The position numbers were made by a program, and so were the translations under genes. Source: Terrimonas ginsenosidimutans (GTDB lineage: Bacteria > Bacteroidota > Bacteroidia > Chitinophagales > Chitinophagaceae). From it: a DNA stretch of 64,000 nucleotides. Positions 26,535 to 34,197 of this stretch are shown in pieces. Within the stretch, counting starts at the first letter, position 1. Each line of letters opens with the position of its first letter. The DNA is taken from contig NZ_JAKLTR010000007.1 in the NCBI RefSeq assembly GCF_022012415.1, forward strand, positions 186,001-250,000. Reading direction: 5' to 3'. The notes under the pieces are model-generated. The model was not told the DNA's origin and ran no database searches. It saw only the letters and a program-made list of their open reading frames with translations.

Positions 26535-26833
26535 ATGTCGTTTAGTTTAATGATTTTCCCGAAAGATAATTCGATGACCGATGGCCGATGACCGATGACC
26601 GATGGCCGAGTGCCGATGACCGATGACCGAGTGCCGATGACCGATGACCGATGGCCGATGGCCGATGACCGATGGCCGAAAAATACATATACCTACTAGT
26701 GTCAATACCCTATACCAATTAGCAGCAATAGCTTCCATGCGAATGCGGCACTCGGCCATCGGCCATCGGTCATCGGCCATCGAGTCATCGAGTCATCGAG
26801 CCAGTGTGGGAAGATCTCTTAGCTAAACGACAT
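26535..26833. mobile_element. MITE-like element with terminal inverted repeats and GATGACC/GATGGCC tandem stems
   Basis: An 11-bp perfect terminal inverted repeat, ATGTCGTTTAG (26535-26545) and CTAAACGACAT (26823-26833), encloses ~300 bases with no gene. Inside, a left array of 7-base units CCGATGA/CCGATGG mixed with CCGAGTG (26572-26679) faces an inverted array, CGGCCAT/CGGTCAT/CGAGTCAT (26746-26800), with an AT-rich 66-base loop. Folded, it makes a long imperfect hairpin. No transposase is present, so it would be non-autonomous. Target-site duplication was not evident. Confidence 0.62.
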
Positions 26834-26904
26834 CCGCTAAGAAACAGGTCTTGACAGTAACAGGCCCCTCATTCAATTTTTTTTTAAAAACAGTAGAAAG
26901 ATAT

Positions 26905-27141
26905 ATGGATAAGAAAGATCCCAACATTGATCCCGTACAGCATTCGGATGATGGTGAAAAGCAGAACGCAGGTTTGCCGGAACAGGTTGAACCGATTCCC
27001 AATTTTCCGGACGAATGCGGAGATAGTTTGTGGGGGCCTGTGCTGGCACAGGAGGAAGCCAATCTGTTGCACCTGAAGAAGGCCGATGATGGAAAGAACG
27101 CGAATAATAAAGACACCGCAGCCAACTCATCCGCCAACTGA
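26905..27141 (+). CDS. Small hypothetical acidic protein, 78 aa
   Basis: A short hydrophilic protein rich in Asp, Asn, Glu and Ala, with a central segment FPDECGDSLWGPVLAQEEAN and probably disordered ends. No signal or membrane segment is seen. The ATG at 26905 is preferred to the one at 26851 because the extra N-terminus comes from a poly-T stretch. It begins 72 bases after the MITE-like element and ends 16 bases before the PNPOx-fold gene, with which it is likely co-transcribed. No family is recognised. Confidence 0.5.
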   Translation: MDKKDPNIDPVQHSDDGEKQNAGLPEQVEPIPNFPDECGDSLWGPVLAQEEANLLHLKKADDGKNANNKDTAANSSAN

Positions 27142-27157
27142 AAACCAGTATCCGATT

Positions 27158-27772
27158 ATGGAAAAGAAATATGCAGAGATCGCTTTTACTGATGAGGTAA
27201 GGAAAATGCAGGAAAAAGCTGGCAGCCGCAGTAGCTATGCAAGAATGGAGAAGAAGTCTTATACCGATGGCCTGACAGAAAGTGAAGCCTCGTTCATTGC
27301 TACACAGGATAGCTTTTATATGGCAACGGTCGGACAAAACGGATATCCTTATATCCAGCACCGCGGCGGTCCGAAAGGATTTGTGAAGGTACTGGATAGC
27401 AAACGTATCGGTTTCATCGATTTCTATGGCAATAAGCAATTCATATCAACCGGTAATCTTACAAGGGATCATAAGGCTGCGATGATCATGGTGGACTATC
27501 CTTCCAGAACGCGGCTGAAACTGTATGTACGGGGAGAGGTCGTGGAGCTTGAGGGTAATACAGAACTGTATGACCAATTGACACCTGGTGATTATAGTTT
27601 CCGGGCTGCGGGTATGATCATTTTTCACATCGATGCGTATGACTGGAATTGCCCGCAGCATATCACGCGCCGGTATACACTGGAGCAGCTTGAAGAGTTT
27701 TTTATTGCACAACAGGCACGTATCAATGAGCTGGAGAAGCAGATAGAACAGCTAAAGACAGAAGGGCGTTAG
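27158..27772 (+). CDS. Pyridoxamine-5'-phosphate-oxidase-fold (flavin-binding split barrel) protein
   Basis: A 204-residue protein with the split-barrel core: SFIATQDSFYMATVGQNGYP, then QHRGGPKGFVKVLD, RIGFIDFYGNKQFISTGNL and AMIMVDYPSRTRLKLYVRGEV. It probably binds FMN or F420/heme-type cofactors and acts as an oxidoreductase or detoxifying enzyme; the family is broad. The C-terminus (about 175-204) is a short coiled coil, INELEKQIEQL. The start at 27158 is chosen over the in-frame ATG at 27086 because the latter lies inside the preceding small gene. An isochorismatase-like gene follows, a pairing often seen in Bacteroidota detoxification clusters. Confidence 0.88.
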   Translation: MEKKYAEIAFTDEVRKMQEKAGSRSSYARMEKKSYTDGLTESEASFIATQDSFYMATVGQNGYPYIQHRGGPKGFVKVLDSKRIGFIDFYGNKQFISTGNLTRDHKAAMIMVDYPSRTRLKLYVRGEVVELEGNTELYDQLTPGDYSFRAAGMIIFHIDAYDWNCPQHITRRYTLEQLEEFFIAQQARINELEKQIEQLKTEGR

Positions 27773-27843
27773 CAGGTGAAATTAATGGAGAGACTTAACA
27801 ACATTACGGATCAACCAAAACAAATCAAAACCAAACAGAAATT

Positions 27844-28539
27844 ATGAAAAGAACAATCAATGCAATAGCAGTATTTTTTTTGACAACAGTTTTTGCTGTC
27901 CAGGCGTATGCGCAAAAGCCATCTCCCGAGTTGCTGAACCCATTAAACCATGCCCTCGTGCTGGTGGACCATCAAAGCCAAATGGGTTTTGCCACTAAGA
28001 ATATTGAAATGGAGGTTTTGCGAAACAATGCGGGCATTCTCGCCGGAGCTTCCAAGATATTCAACATTCCGACGGTTGTTACTACTGTTGCCGCCAAAAC
28101 ATTCAGCGGTCCCGTATTCCCGGAGATCACTGAATTCTATGCGGCGAATCTCAGTATCGACAGAACGACCATGAATTGCTGGGAAGATCTGAATGCGCAA
28201 AAAGCCATCGTTGCAAAAAATAAGAAGAAGCTTGTGTTTGCGGGACTATGGACCAGCGTATGTATTGTTGGCCCTGCTCTTTCCGCAAAAGCAGAAGGGT
28301 TCGACGTATATGTGATCACTGATGCCAGCGGTGATGTAAGCAGGGAGGCGCATGAAATGGCTGTTAACAGGATGATACAGGCAGGGGTGAAGCCAATGAC
28401 AGCCATGCAGTATATTCTCGAGCTGCAACGCGATTGGGCCAGAAGCGAAACGTACAAAGGAGTGACCGATCTGATCAAAAGATTTGGTGGCTCATACGGA
28501 GTCGGGATCCAGTATGCACAGGACATGTTAAAACACTAG
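27844..28539 (+). CDS. Exported isochorismatase-family hydrolase
   Basis: A 231-residue protein with a signal peptide (cleavage about residue 24, VQAYAQ) and the cysteine-hydrolase fold: ALVLVDHQSQMGF with the catalytic Asp, and GLWTSVCIVGPAL with the nucleophilic Cys. Later parts (DASGDVSREAHEMAVNRM and GVKPMTAMQYILELQRDW) match the YcaC-like branch. YcaC-type members are usually cytoplasmic, so the export signal is noteworthy. It is the last gene of the hydrolase cluster. The substrate is unknown; these enzymes cleave amides or vinyl ethers. Confidence 0.88.
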   Translation: MKRTINAIAVFFLTTVFAVQAYAQKPSPELLNPLNHALVLVDHQSQMGFATKNIEMEVLRNNAGILAGASKIFNIPTVVTTVAAKTFSGPVFPEITEFYAANLSIDRTTMNCWEDLNAQKAIVAKNKKKLVFAGLWTSVCIVGPALSAKAEGFDVYVITDASGDVSREAHEMAVNRMIQAGVKPMTAMQYILELQRDWARSETYKGVTDLIKRFGGSYGVGIQYAQDMLKH

Positions 28540-28709
28540 ACAGCATCAGCCGATGGCGATGGGTGGTCAATGATAACCGGATACATCGATCCACTGTCAG
28601 GAGTCCTGTATGGCCTGCAGCGATGCTTTGCACTCTACTCAGTGATCTACCCAGGCCATCGGGCTGTTTCAGATGATCGTCAACAAAATGATATCTATTA
28701 AAACTGGTT

Positions 28710-29150
28710 ATGAAAACACTTTGGATCTTTCTTGCCTTTATTTCGGGTATGCTTTTGCCGATACAGGCGGGAGTAAACATCCGGTTGGGAAAATCGATTG
28801 ACAGCCCCCTGTATGCATCCATGCTTTCTTTTTTTGTGGGCGCTGTTTCCCTGTTGCTTTATGTACTCATTACAAAACAGGAAGTCACCTGGGTCGGAAT
28901 AAAAACGGCCCCCGGCTATGCATGGCTGGGCGGCGCGCTGGGCGCTTTCTTTGTAACAATTACCATGCTGGCATTCCCGCGGATTGGGCCTGCGCTCACA
29001 TTCGGACTGGTAGTGGCAGGGCAAATGGTGATTGCCGTGATATTTGATCATTTCAAGATCCTGGTTGCAGAGCAGCACAGTATCAATATCTGGAGAATGG
29101 CAGGTATGTTTCTTATCATTATTGGTGTAATTATTATTCAGAAATTCTAG
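28710..29150 (+). CDS. DMT-superfamily membrane protein, DUF606/YdcZ-like
   Basis: A 146-residue protein with five hydrophobic helices. The sequence begins LWIFLAFISGMLLPIQAGVN and contains LGKSIDSPLYASMLSFFVG, AWLGGALGAFFVTITMLAFPR and GPALTFGLVVAGQM, all characteristic of DUF606 small transporters, which often work as paired or dimeric units. Only one copy is present here. Substrate unknown. The 170-base gap before it holds no recognised element; the M28 peptidase follows. Confidence 0.87.
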   Translation: MKTLWIFLAFISGMLLPIQAGVNIRLGKSIDSPLYASMLSFFVGAVSLLLYVLITKQEVTWVGIKTAPGYAWLGGALGAFFVTITMLAFPRIGPALTFGLVVAGQMVIAVIFDHFKILVAEQHSINIWRMAGMFLIIIGVIIIQKF

Positions 29151-29294
29151 TTATTAAATGATTTCTGAAAATATGTGCTGTGTTCCCGGCATTGGAATAT
29201 TACGGCGGGAGGGCAATGCTTCAGCGGACAGCGTGGGCACTCCGGACAGGCCACCTGATCCCGCCTGTCAACATGGGATTTCAACCTCTATCCC

Positions 29295-29302
29295 TATCTT
29301 TA
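29295..29302 (+). promoter_or_regulatory. Promoter -7 box next to the peptidase start codon
   Basis: TATCTTTA matches TAnnTTTG except for the last base and lies only 8 bases before the ATG at 29311. If used, the transcript would have almost no 5' leader. A convincing -33 element was not found. Confidence 0.4.
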
Positions 29303-29310
29303 GGGGGCTT

Positions 29311-30819
29311 ATGACAAAAACAAACAACATCCTGCTGACATGCCTGATGATGGCATGCCTTAATCAGTATTGCTTCAGTCAACTTCAACCGCCGCCCGGA
29401 TCCCTGGCAGAGATCAAAGAGACCGATCTGAAAAAAGATCTGTACGCGTTAGCCTCCGACCATTTTCGGGGAAGAGAGTTTGGTACAGAAGATGAACTGA
29501 AAGCAGCGGTGTGGCTGGCGGAACAGGCAAGGATGGCCGGCATTCAACCTGCTGGAGATGACGGAACGTTCTTTCAGTTTTTCAATCTTCAGCGCCATCG
29601 TGTTTCTCCATTGAGTACGGTGGAGATAAACAATAAGCCCCTTGCTCTCTGGTCTGATGTTTTGGTAGGAGCAGCTGCACAGGCTTCCGTAAATGCTGAG
29701 GTGGTAATACTTGATAAAGCCAATACTGCCGATATAGAAAAAGCGGACCTGGAAGGAAAAGTTGTTGCGTTCATACCTGGCTATGACAGCATCAACCTTA
29801 ACGTAAGTTTTCCGGAAAGGCGTTTTGTGACCGGTCTTGCGCTACGAAAATATCTCCCTTTACTCACAAAGAAGAAAGCTGCCGGTGTGATCTTTATTGT
29901 GGCAGATGATTTTACCGAAAGAGCCTGGACAGAACATGTTCATGTTACCATGAAGCGTGGGCGCTACCAGTTATATGACAAACAGCTTTCCCTGCCCGGC
30001 CGTGCTGAAATGCCGGTATTCTGGGTGCGTAAGAAGGACATACCTTCGGCTGGAGCAGGTACTTCTTTGAGGATCAGGGCAAATATTTTCACGGAATCAT
30101 TCCTGTATCCATCCGTGAATGTGATTGGAAAGATCGAAGGGACGGATCCTGCGCTGAAGAAAGAATACGTGATCATCTCCGGCCATACAGATCATATGGG
30201 TGTACGTGAAACGCAACAAGGGGATTCTATTTACAATGGTGCTGATGATAATGCATCTGCCTGTGCGGCCGTTCTTGGTGTTGCAAGGGCATTCCGGAAA
30301 CAACCTGCCAAACGTTCACAACTGTTCATTTTTTTTGGCGCCGAGGAACCATATCTGTTCGGCTCAGCACATTACAGCCATTATCCAACTGTTCCTTTAA
30401 AGGATATCGTGGCTGTATTGAATGCCGATATGATCGGCAGAAACTCTCCGGATAGCGTGGCTATTCTGGGGACAAATGGAAAACAGGAAGTGTCCAAGCT
30501 GCTGACGAAACTCGCCATGGAAGCGAATACGGAAGGCCCGAAATTCCTGATCGATACTGCCTGGGATAATCCGTCACATCCGGAAGGATTTTTTTACCGG
30601 AGTGATCATGCCTCAATGGTAAGAGTGGGCGTGCCTTCCATTTTCTTCACATCTGTACTTCATCCTACTTATCACACACCTAAAGATGAGGCACAATTTA
30701 TTGATTATAAAAAACTGAAGAGGATAACGGAATTGATGTATCGCGTTGCATGGAAGGTGTCGAACCTGGCGGAGAGACCGGTGATGAACCCGGAATTCAG
30801 GTATCGAAGCGGGAGGTAG
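29311..30819 (+). CDS. Exported M28-family zinc metallopeptidase
   Basis: A 502-residue peptidase. The start at 29311 is preferred to 29158 because it begins a proper signal peptide (MTKTNNILLTCLMMACLNQYC). A protease-associated (PA) insert probably occupies about 140-270. The catalytic M28 domain shows metal ligands and catalytic acids in SGHTDHMG, NGADDNASACAA, FFGAEEPYLFG, LNADMIGR and the late His in HPTYHTPKDE. This indicates an aminopeptidase-type two-zinc enzyme of the periplasm or outside. It may share a transcript with the preceding DUF606 gene, but a promoter box just before its start suggests independent expression. Confidence 0.92.
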   Translation: MTKTNNILLTCLMMACLNQYCFSQLQPPPGSLAEIKETDLKKDLYALASDHFRGREFGTEDELKAAVWLAEQARMAGIQPAGDDGTFFQFFNLQRHRVSPLSTVEINNKPLALWSDVLVGAAAQASVNAEVVILDKANTADIEKADLEGKVVAFIPGYDSINLNVSFPERRFVTGLALRKYLPLLTKKKAAGVIFIVADDFTERAWTEHVHVTMKRGRYQLYDKQLSLPGRAEMPVFWVRKKDIPSAGAGTSLRIRANIFTESFLYPSVNVIGKIEGTDPALKKEYVIISGHTDHMGVRETQQGDSIYNGADDNASACAAVLGVARAFRKQPAKRSQLFIFFGAEEPYLFGSAHYSHYPTVPLKDIVAVLNADMIGRNSPDSVAILGTNGKQEVSKLLTKLAMEANTEGPKFLIDTAWDNPSHPEGFFYRSDHASMVRVGVPSIFFTSVLHPTYHTPKDEAQFIDYKKLKRITELMYRVAWKVSNLAERPVMNPEFRYRSGR

Positions 30820-30943
30820 GGTGTTGAAGTATTATCCGTGTCCGATCAGTGCAGGATCCGCCAACAGGGCCATTCGTTTTTATAGTCATATAAACAATGA
30901 ATAGCCGGATGCTCCCGCAGTTTCATAAACTCTTTAATTTATT

Positions 30944-31363
30944 CTATAGCGAAAGCATCCCGCTTGCTTTTTTTATTATTGAATGATCAAATCCGGCACG
31001 GCGGAAATATTCAAAATCATTCTTCAAACTTTTGCTTAACTCGCTCCTGGTACTGTTGTGTCCGGAGTTTAAATATTGTTGATACAGCTCAATTGCTTTG
31101 GTAAGATCACCTTTGAAGAGATACGAATGAGCAAGGTCTCTCAGCAGCAACGAATCTGAAGGTTCGCTGGACAAACCGTTTGATAAAAAGCCGATCGCTT
31201 GATCATAATTTTTAGTCTCCAGCAAATGACGACCGAAAAGACCTGATTGCCCGGGTCTCGGCTTCAGTGTATCTAAACTGGTTATCCTTTGTCCAGTGGC
31301 ACGCAACCGGCCATTGATCGTATTCGAAAAACCAGTTACTGTCCCGGCATTATTGAATAGAGA
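30944..31363 (-). pseudogene. C-terminal remnant of a TPR-containing protein
   Basis: An open frame begins directly after an in-frame stop (31364-31366) without an ATG; a TTG at 31304-31306 is the only plausible start. It reads AGTVTGFSNTINGRL, then LKPRPGQSGLFGRHLLETK and a TPR pair (YDQAIGFLSNGLSSEP, then YLFKGDLTKAIELYQQYL), ending normally. The sequence starts in mid-domain, so the 5' part is missing and is replaced by the lipoprotein gene whose stop lies 15 bases away. It marks the left edge of the islet. It could alternatively be the tail of the same gene whose head survives at 35136-35558, since AGTVTGF faintly resembles the HxG region of serine hydrolases. Confidence 0.62.
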
Positions 31364-31378
31364 TTAGACTTGTAATAC

Positions 31379-32173
31379 TTAGTTGGAAAGGGATAACCTT
31401 TTTTGCCAACTCTGCATGACTGTTACCAAGGCCTTGTCTAATTGCTTAGCCTGATAATCCAATGTTGTCACATACACTGATTGGCCGTTCGGGGTTGGCA
31501 TTTGCATTTTATAGACGAACGCATTTTGCTGATAGTGGGACAGTACATAGCTTAACTGAATCGGGAAATGCTTAACAGTCGGGTCCATTTGAAATCTGAG
31601 CCGACGTGCAAACTCATAGTCGTCACCTCTGTCAAGAGCCATCGGAATTGTGGCCACTCTGATTGTTTTGCCTTGCTCAATGGTGTCGCGATAGTTGAGT
31701 TCACCCAACTGTAAGCCATTTGCTGGGTCGTGTGCTGGGACTTTGGAAAAAGTACCCGTGGAATCCATATGGTTTTTATTTCCCAATGCTTTTGCATCCG
31801 CTGTCAGGCTATCAAACACCATGTACTGCCTTTGCCTCAAATTGTAAAATGTATACCTGGTGCCTCCATTACCAGTATAAACGCCTTGATGAAAATTCTT
31901 GACGATATCTACATCAACTAACAAGCTATCATAGATATACATCGTTCGTTCGGTATTCAGCATGTCGCCAGCTTCCTTTTTCACAGGATGAGTCGGTTCG
32001 CCAGATGAATCTACGTTTTCATACATTCGAAAACTCACCTTGATGGTTCCCTGAAAACGCGATACTGAAGAAGAATCCTCTTTTGCGCCGTTGCTTTTTG
32101 TATGCGAACAATTTACAAAGGAGGCGAAAAAGAAAAGACAACTAAATAAACAACGTGGCATATTTCTATACAT
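31379..32173 (-). CDS. Hypothetical lipoprotein, 264 aa
   Basis: A lipoprotein signal with lipobox SFVNC (Cys22) is followed by a Ser-rich linker and a ~220-residue beta-rich domain (FQGTIKVSFRMYENVDSSG, then MYIYDSLLVDVDIV, ending YVTTLDYQAKQLD). The pattern (a small molecule-like 'YIYDSLLVDV', 'YTFYNLRQRQYMVFDSL') resembles the DUF4412/GLPGLI type of Bacteroidota envelope proteins, but I am not sure of the family. It is the third frame of a minus-strand group and lies 21 bases after the preceding one. It adjoins the broken TPR gene, so it is the leftmost gene of the islet. Confidence 0.68.
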   Translation of the reverse strand: MYRNMPRCLFSCLFFFASFVNCSHTKSNGAKEDSSSVSRFQGTIKVSFRMYENVDSSGEPTHPVKKEAGDMLNTERTMYIYDSLLVDVDIVKNFHQGVYTGNGGTRYTFYNLRQRQYMVFDSLTADAKALGNKNHMDSTGTFSKVPAHDPANGLQLGELNYRDTIEQGKTIRVATIPMALDRGDDYEFARRLRFQMDPTVKHFPIQLSYVLSHYQQNAFVYKMQMPTPNGQSVYVTTLDYQAKQLDKALVTVMQSWQKRLSLSN

Positions 32174-32194
32174 AGATAAGCAAAAATAGGACGA

Positions 32195-32857
32195 TTAATG
32201 AACATTATAGGTAGCACTTTGGGTGTAGGTTCCAATTGGCACCAAAAAGTTTTTCAATGTACCTGACACCGTTATGGTGGCTGATTTATACGTATCGGCA
32301 ATGGTGGACGAATTGGAACTTTCTGTCCAGCTTAACCAAACGATAGGAACAGAATGCACACCTCTAACGACTCTGCTGAAAGTGGTTTGCCCCACAATCC
32401 CTGATGAGATATGATCTGTTCTGTACACTATGGCGGTAGTGCCATTATTGTGGCCAACAATATCATCGGTTGAATTTACCATCCACATTCCGTGTGTATT
32501 CTGAACAATACACCATGTTTCCCGAATTTTTCTCTCCGTAGTGGAGCTATAACTTACCGATCCAGTCGTCGAATATGTCTCGGTTTCGGTGGCATCGGCA
32601 ATTATTTCTTCGTCAGTCTGTTCTGGCCAACCATTATTGCTAGTGCCTCCATCGCCGTGCGGATCACATTCGTTATAGCAATCTGAGTATAGGAAAGTCT
32701 CGCTATAGATTTCGCCGGTATTAACATTGTAGTCAATCCAATACCAATCGATGCATATGTAGGACGTTCCATCTCCTGTACTACAAATCGCGGGAACATC
32801 ATTTACGACTTGGTCCGCTGGACAGATCTTGGGCTTCCTGCAGGCCATTTTCCACAC
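32195..32857 (-). CDS. Hypothetical Cys-rich protein, probably the 3' part of a frameshifted lipoprotein gene
   Basis: A 220-residue frame that begins with GTG inside the upstream lipoprotein gene, overlapping it by 59 bases in another frame. An in-frame stop (TAA) lies just before that GTG. It has no signal peptide, yet it looks extracellular: cysteines cluster at the start (KPKICPADQ, AICSTGDG, YICIDWYWID, YSDCYNECD), then comes a Ser/Thr-rich beta region. The simplest reading is that it and the frame at 32799-33335 were one ~370-residue lipoprotein now split by one surplus base between about 32800 and 32866. Real overlapping genes are the alternative. Confidence 0.5.
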   Translation of the reverse strand: MWKMACRKPKICPADQVVNDVPAICSTGDGTSYICIDWYWIDYNVNTGEIYSETFLYSDCYNECDPHGDGGTSNNGWPEQTDEEIIADATETETYSTTGSVSYSSTTERKIRETWCIVQNTHGMWMVNSTDDIVGHNNGTTAIVYRTDHISSGIVGQTTFSRVVRGVHSVPIVWLSWTESSNSSTIADTYKSATITVSGTLKNFLVPIGTYTQSATYNVH

Positions 32858-33335
32858 TATCGGTTAACGCTGCATCCTGGCGGTGTATCAATTGAGGAGG
32901 TTTGGTACGAAATACGATCTTAGATGCGATGCTCACCTGGCTGGACAAAGTGGACGGCTTTACATAAACAACCTCGTTATGTTTGAAGGATAAGCCATGT
33001 AAATCAATCGAACCAATGGGTTCTTTCGAAGCTATAAACCCTTCCTTCGTTTTCTGTCCGTTGCCATTGGTCTCATAGAGATAATACCGGAAGACGTTTC
33101 GGCTAATATTGTCACGCATGCCTACAGCAACCCTCGTCGTTTTTTTGTTAGCTGATTCCTGTTTTAAAACATCTGAAGAATTGAGGGCACCGATAAAAAG
33201 ATAGCTTTTTTCTAGGGCAGGTAAAGAGATGTTTTCTTCAGCTTGTGGTTCGTCTAAAGCATTATTTTTCGCGCAGCCGAACAACACAGCCATTAATGCA
33301 GAGGCAATAACTAATCTTCTGAAAGATTGTTTCAT
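32799..33335 (-). CDS. Hypothetical lipoprotein, 178 aa, probably the 5' part of a frameshifted gene
   Basis: The N-terminus has a lipoprotein signal with lipobox VLFGC (Cys21). A domain of about 110 residues follows (SYLFIGALNSSDVL, RVAVGMRDNISRNVFRYYLY, EVVYVKPSTLSSQVSIASK), ending after a low-complexity tail. The last ~20 residues overlap the next frame. This two-part structure suggests a single ancestral gene with a +1 shift. No known family is recognised. It is the promoter-proximal frame of the minus-strand group, transcribed away from the PUR-fusion gene. Confidence 0.55.
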   Translation of the reverse strand: MKQSFRRLVIASALMAVLFGCAKNNALDEPQAEENISLPALEKSYLFIGALNSSDVLKQESANKKTTRVAVGMRDNISRNVFRYYLYETNGNGQKTKEGFIASKEPIGSIDLHGLSFKHNEVVYVKPSTLSSQVSIASKIVFRTKPPQLIHRQDAALTDSVENGLQEAQDLSSGPSRK

Positions 33336-33843
33336 GTATAGTGGTTTTTGGTTAACGGGAGGAATGGCAATCTATTTGCTAAGTGACCTTAGCAATGGAG
33401 ATCGAGCAAGTAATCGATAGTTCAGAACGGAAAGAAAATACAGAGGATTTTGCGTGGATGACCAACACTTCATATTGTCGCCCGCCCTAAGATGCGAAAT
33501 GGATTGAAAATCAACAAAAATAAAGCACCTATTTTTGAAGGGTATTTTCACCCTTCTTGCTATAAAGGATAAAGTAACTTTTAGATTGTAAGATCCGTAT
33601 GATGATCCATTATAGATTGAAACGGAAAATGGGAAAGATATAGCGTAGGAAAGCCGGTAGCCGTATCAGGTATTTATTTCATTGCAGACACTTTAAGTCA
33701 GCAAGAACAGAAAGTCTTCAATGCCTGGGAACAAAATCTAGAAAACTAGCAATTGATGCCAACCTTCTTGGGTAATGTATCTTCCGAAAAGTGTATTTTA
33801 GTGAAACCATCTTCACCACCAAACCTTTTAACATGGGAAATTC
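33336..33843. other. Intergenic region between divergent islet genes, AT-rich with coding relics
   Basis: No clear gene. An inverted repeat GAAGGGT-ATTTTC-ACCCTTC lies near 33537-33556 and could be a regulatory site or terminator. A stop-ended open stretch before 33750 reads ADTLSQQEQKVFNAWEQNL, and the frame from 33753 reads SSEKCILVKPSSPPNLLTWE. Both look like coding debris out of frame with the next gene, so a decayed gene may lie here. Confidence 0.4.
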
Positions 33844-34107
33844 ATGGATTATTCTCCTCTCAACCATCGCGGTACCTTACTAGGATATATTGTTCATCAT
33901 TTACTCAACGCTCCGAAATGGAAGATTTTAAAGCTGACACTTGCAACTATAGATGGGTATTGGGTAAGCAGAAATGAGGCATTCAAAAAAATCCGGAAAA
34001 GTAAGTTTGAACTATCTCAGTTTGTGGCGAACGAGCTAAACGTAGACGATTTAACTGACCAGAACAACCAGCTTTTTGTGTTCATCAACGGCCTACCGAA
34101 TACTTAA
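33844..34107 (+). CDS. Small hypothetical protein, 87 aa
   Basis: An AT-rich reading frame with amphipathic, basic segments (LLGYIVHHLLNAPKWKILKL, EAFKKIRKSKFELSQFVANE) and a possible helix-turn-helix look in the middle, but no family is recognised. It is preferred over the overlapping frame 33753-33977 because of its regular hydrophobic pattern. It ends 90 bases before the PUR-fusion gene in the same direction and may be its partner. No signal or membrane segment. Confidence 0.42.
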   Translation: MDYSPLNHRGTLLGYIVHHLLNAPKWKILKLTLATIDGYWVSRNEAFKKIRKSKFELSQFVANELNVDDLTDQNNQLFVFINGLPNT

Positions 34108-34197
34108 TTTGAATATCGATATATAGTAATTCATACTTTTAATTAGTATCTTTTAAGTTCAAGATTCTCACCGCGTCAAATCTTCAATTTAACCGTT

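Noticed and set aside
26572-26800. Possible CRISPR or tandem-repeat gene
   Set aside because: Units are 7-8 bases with no spacers, arranged as two opposed arrays; no cas genes are present.
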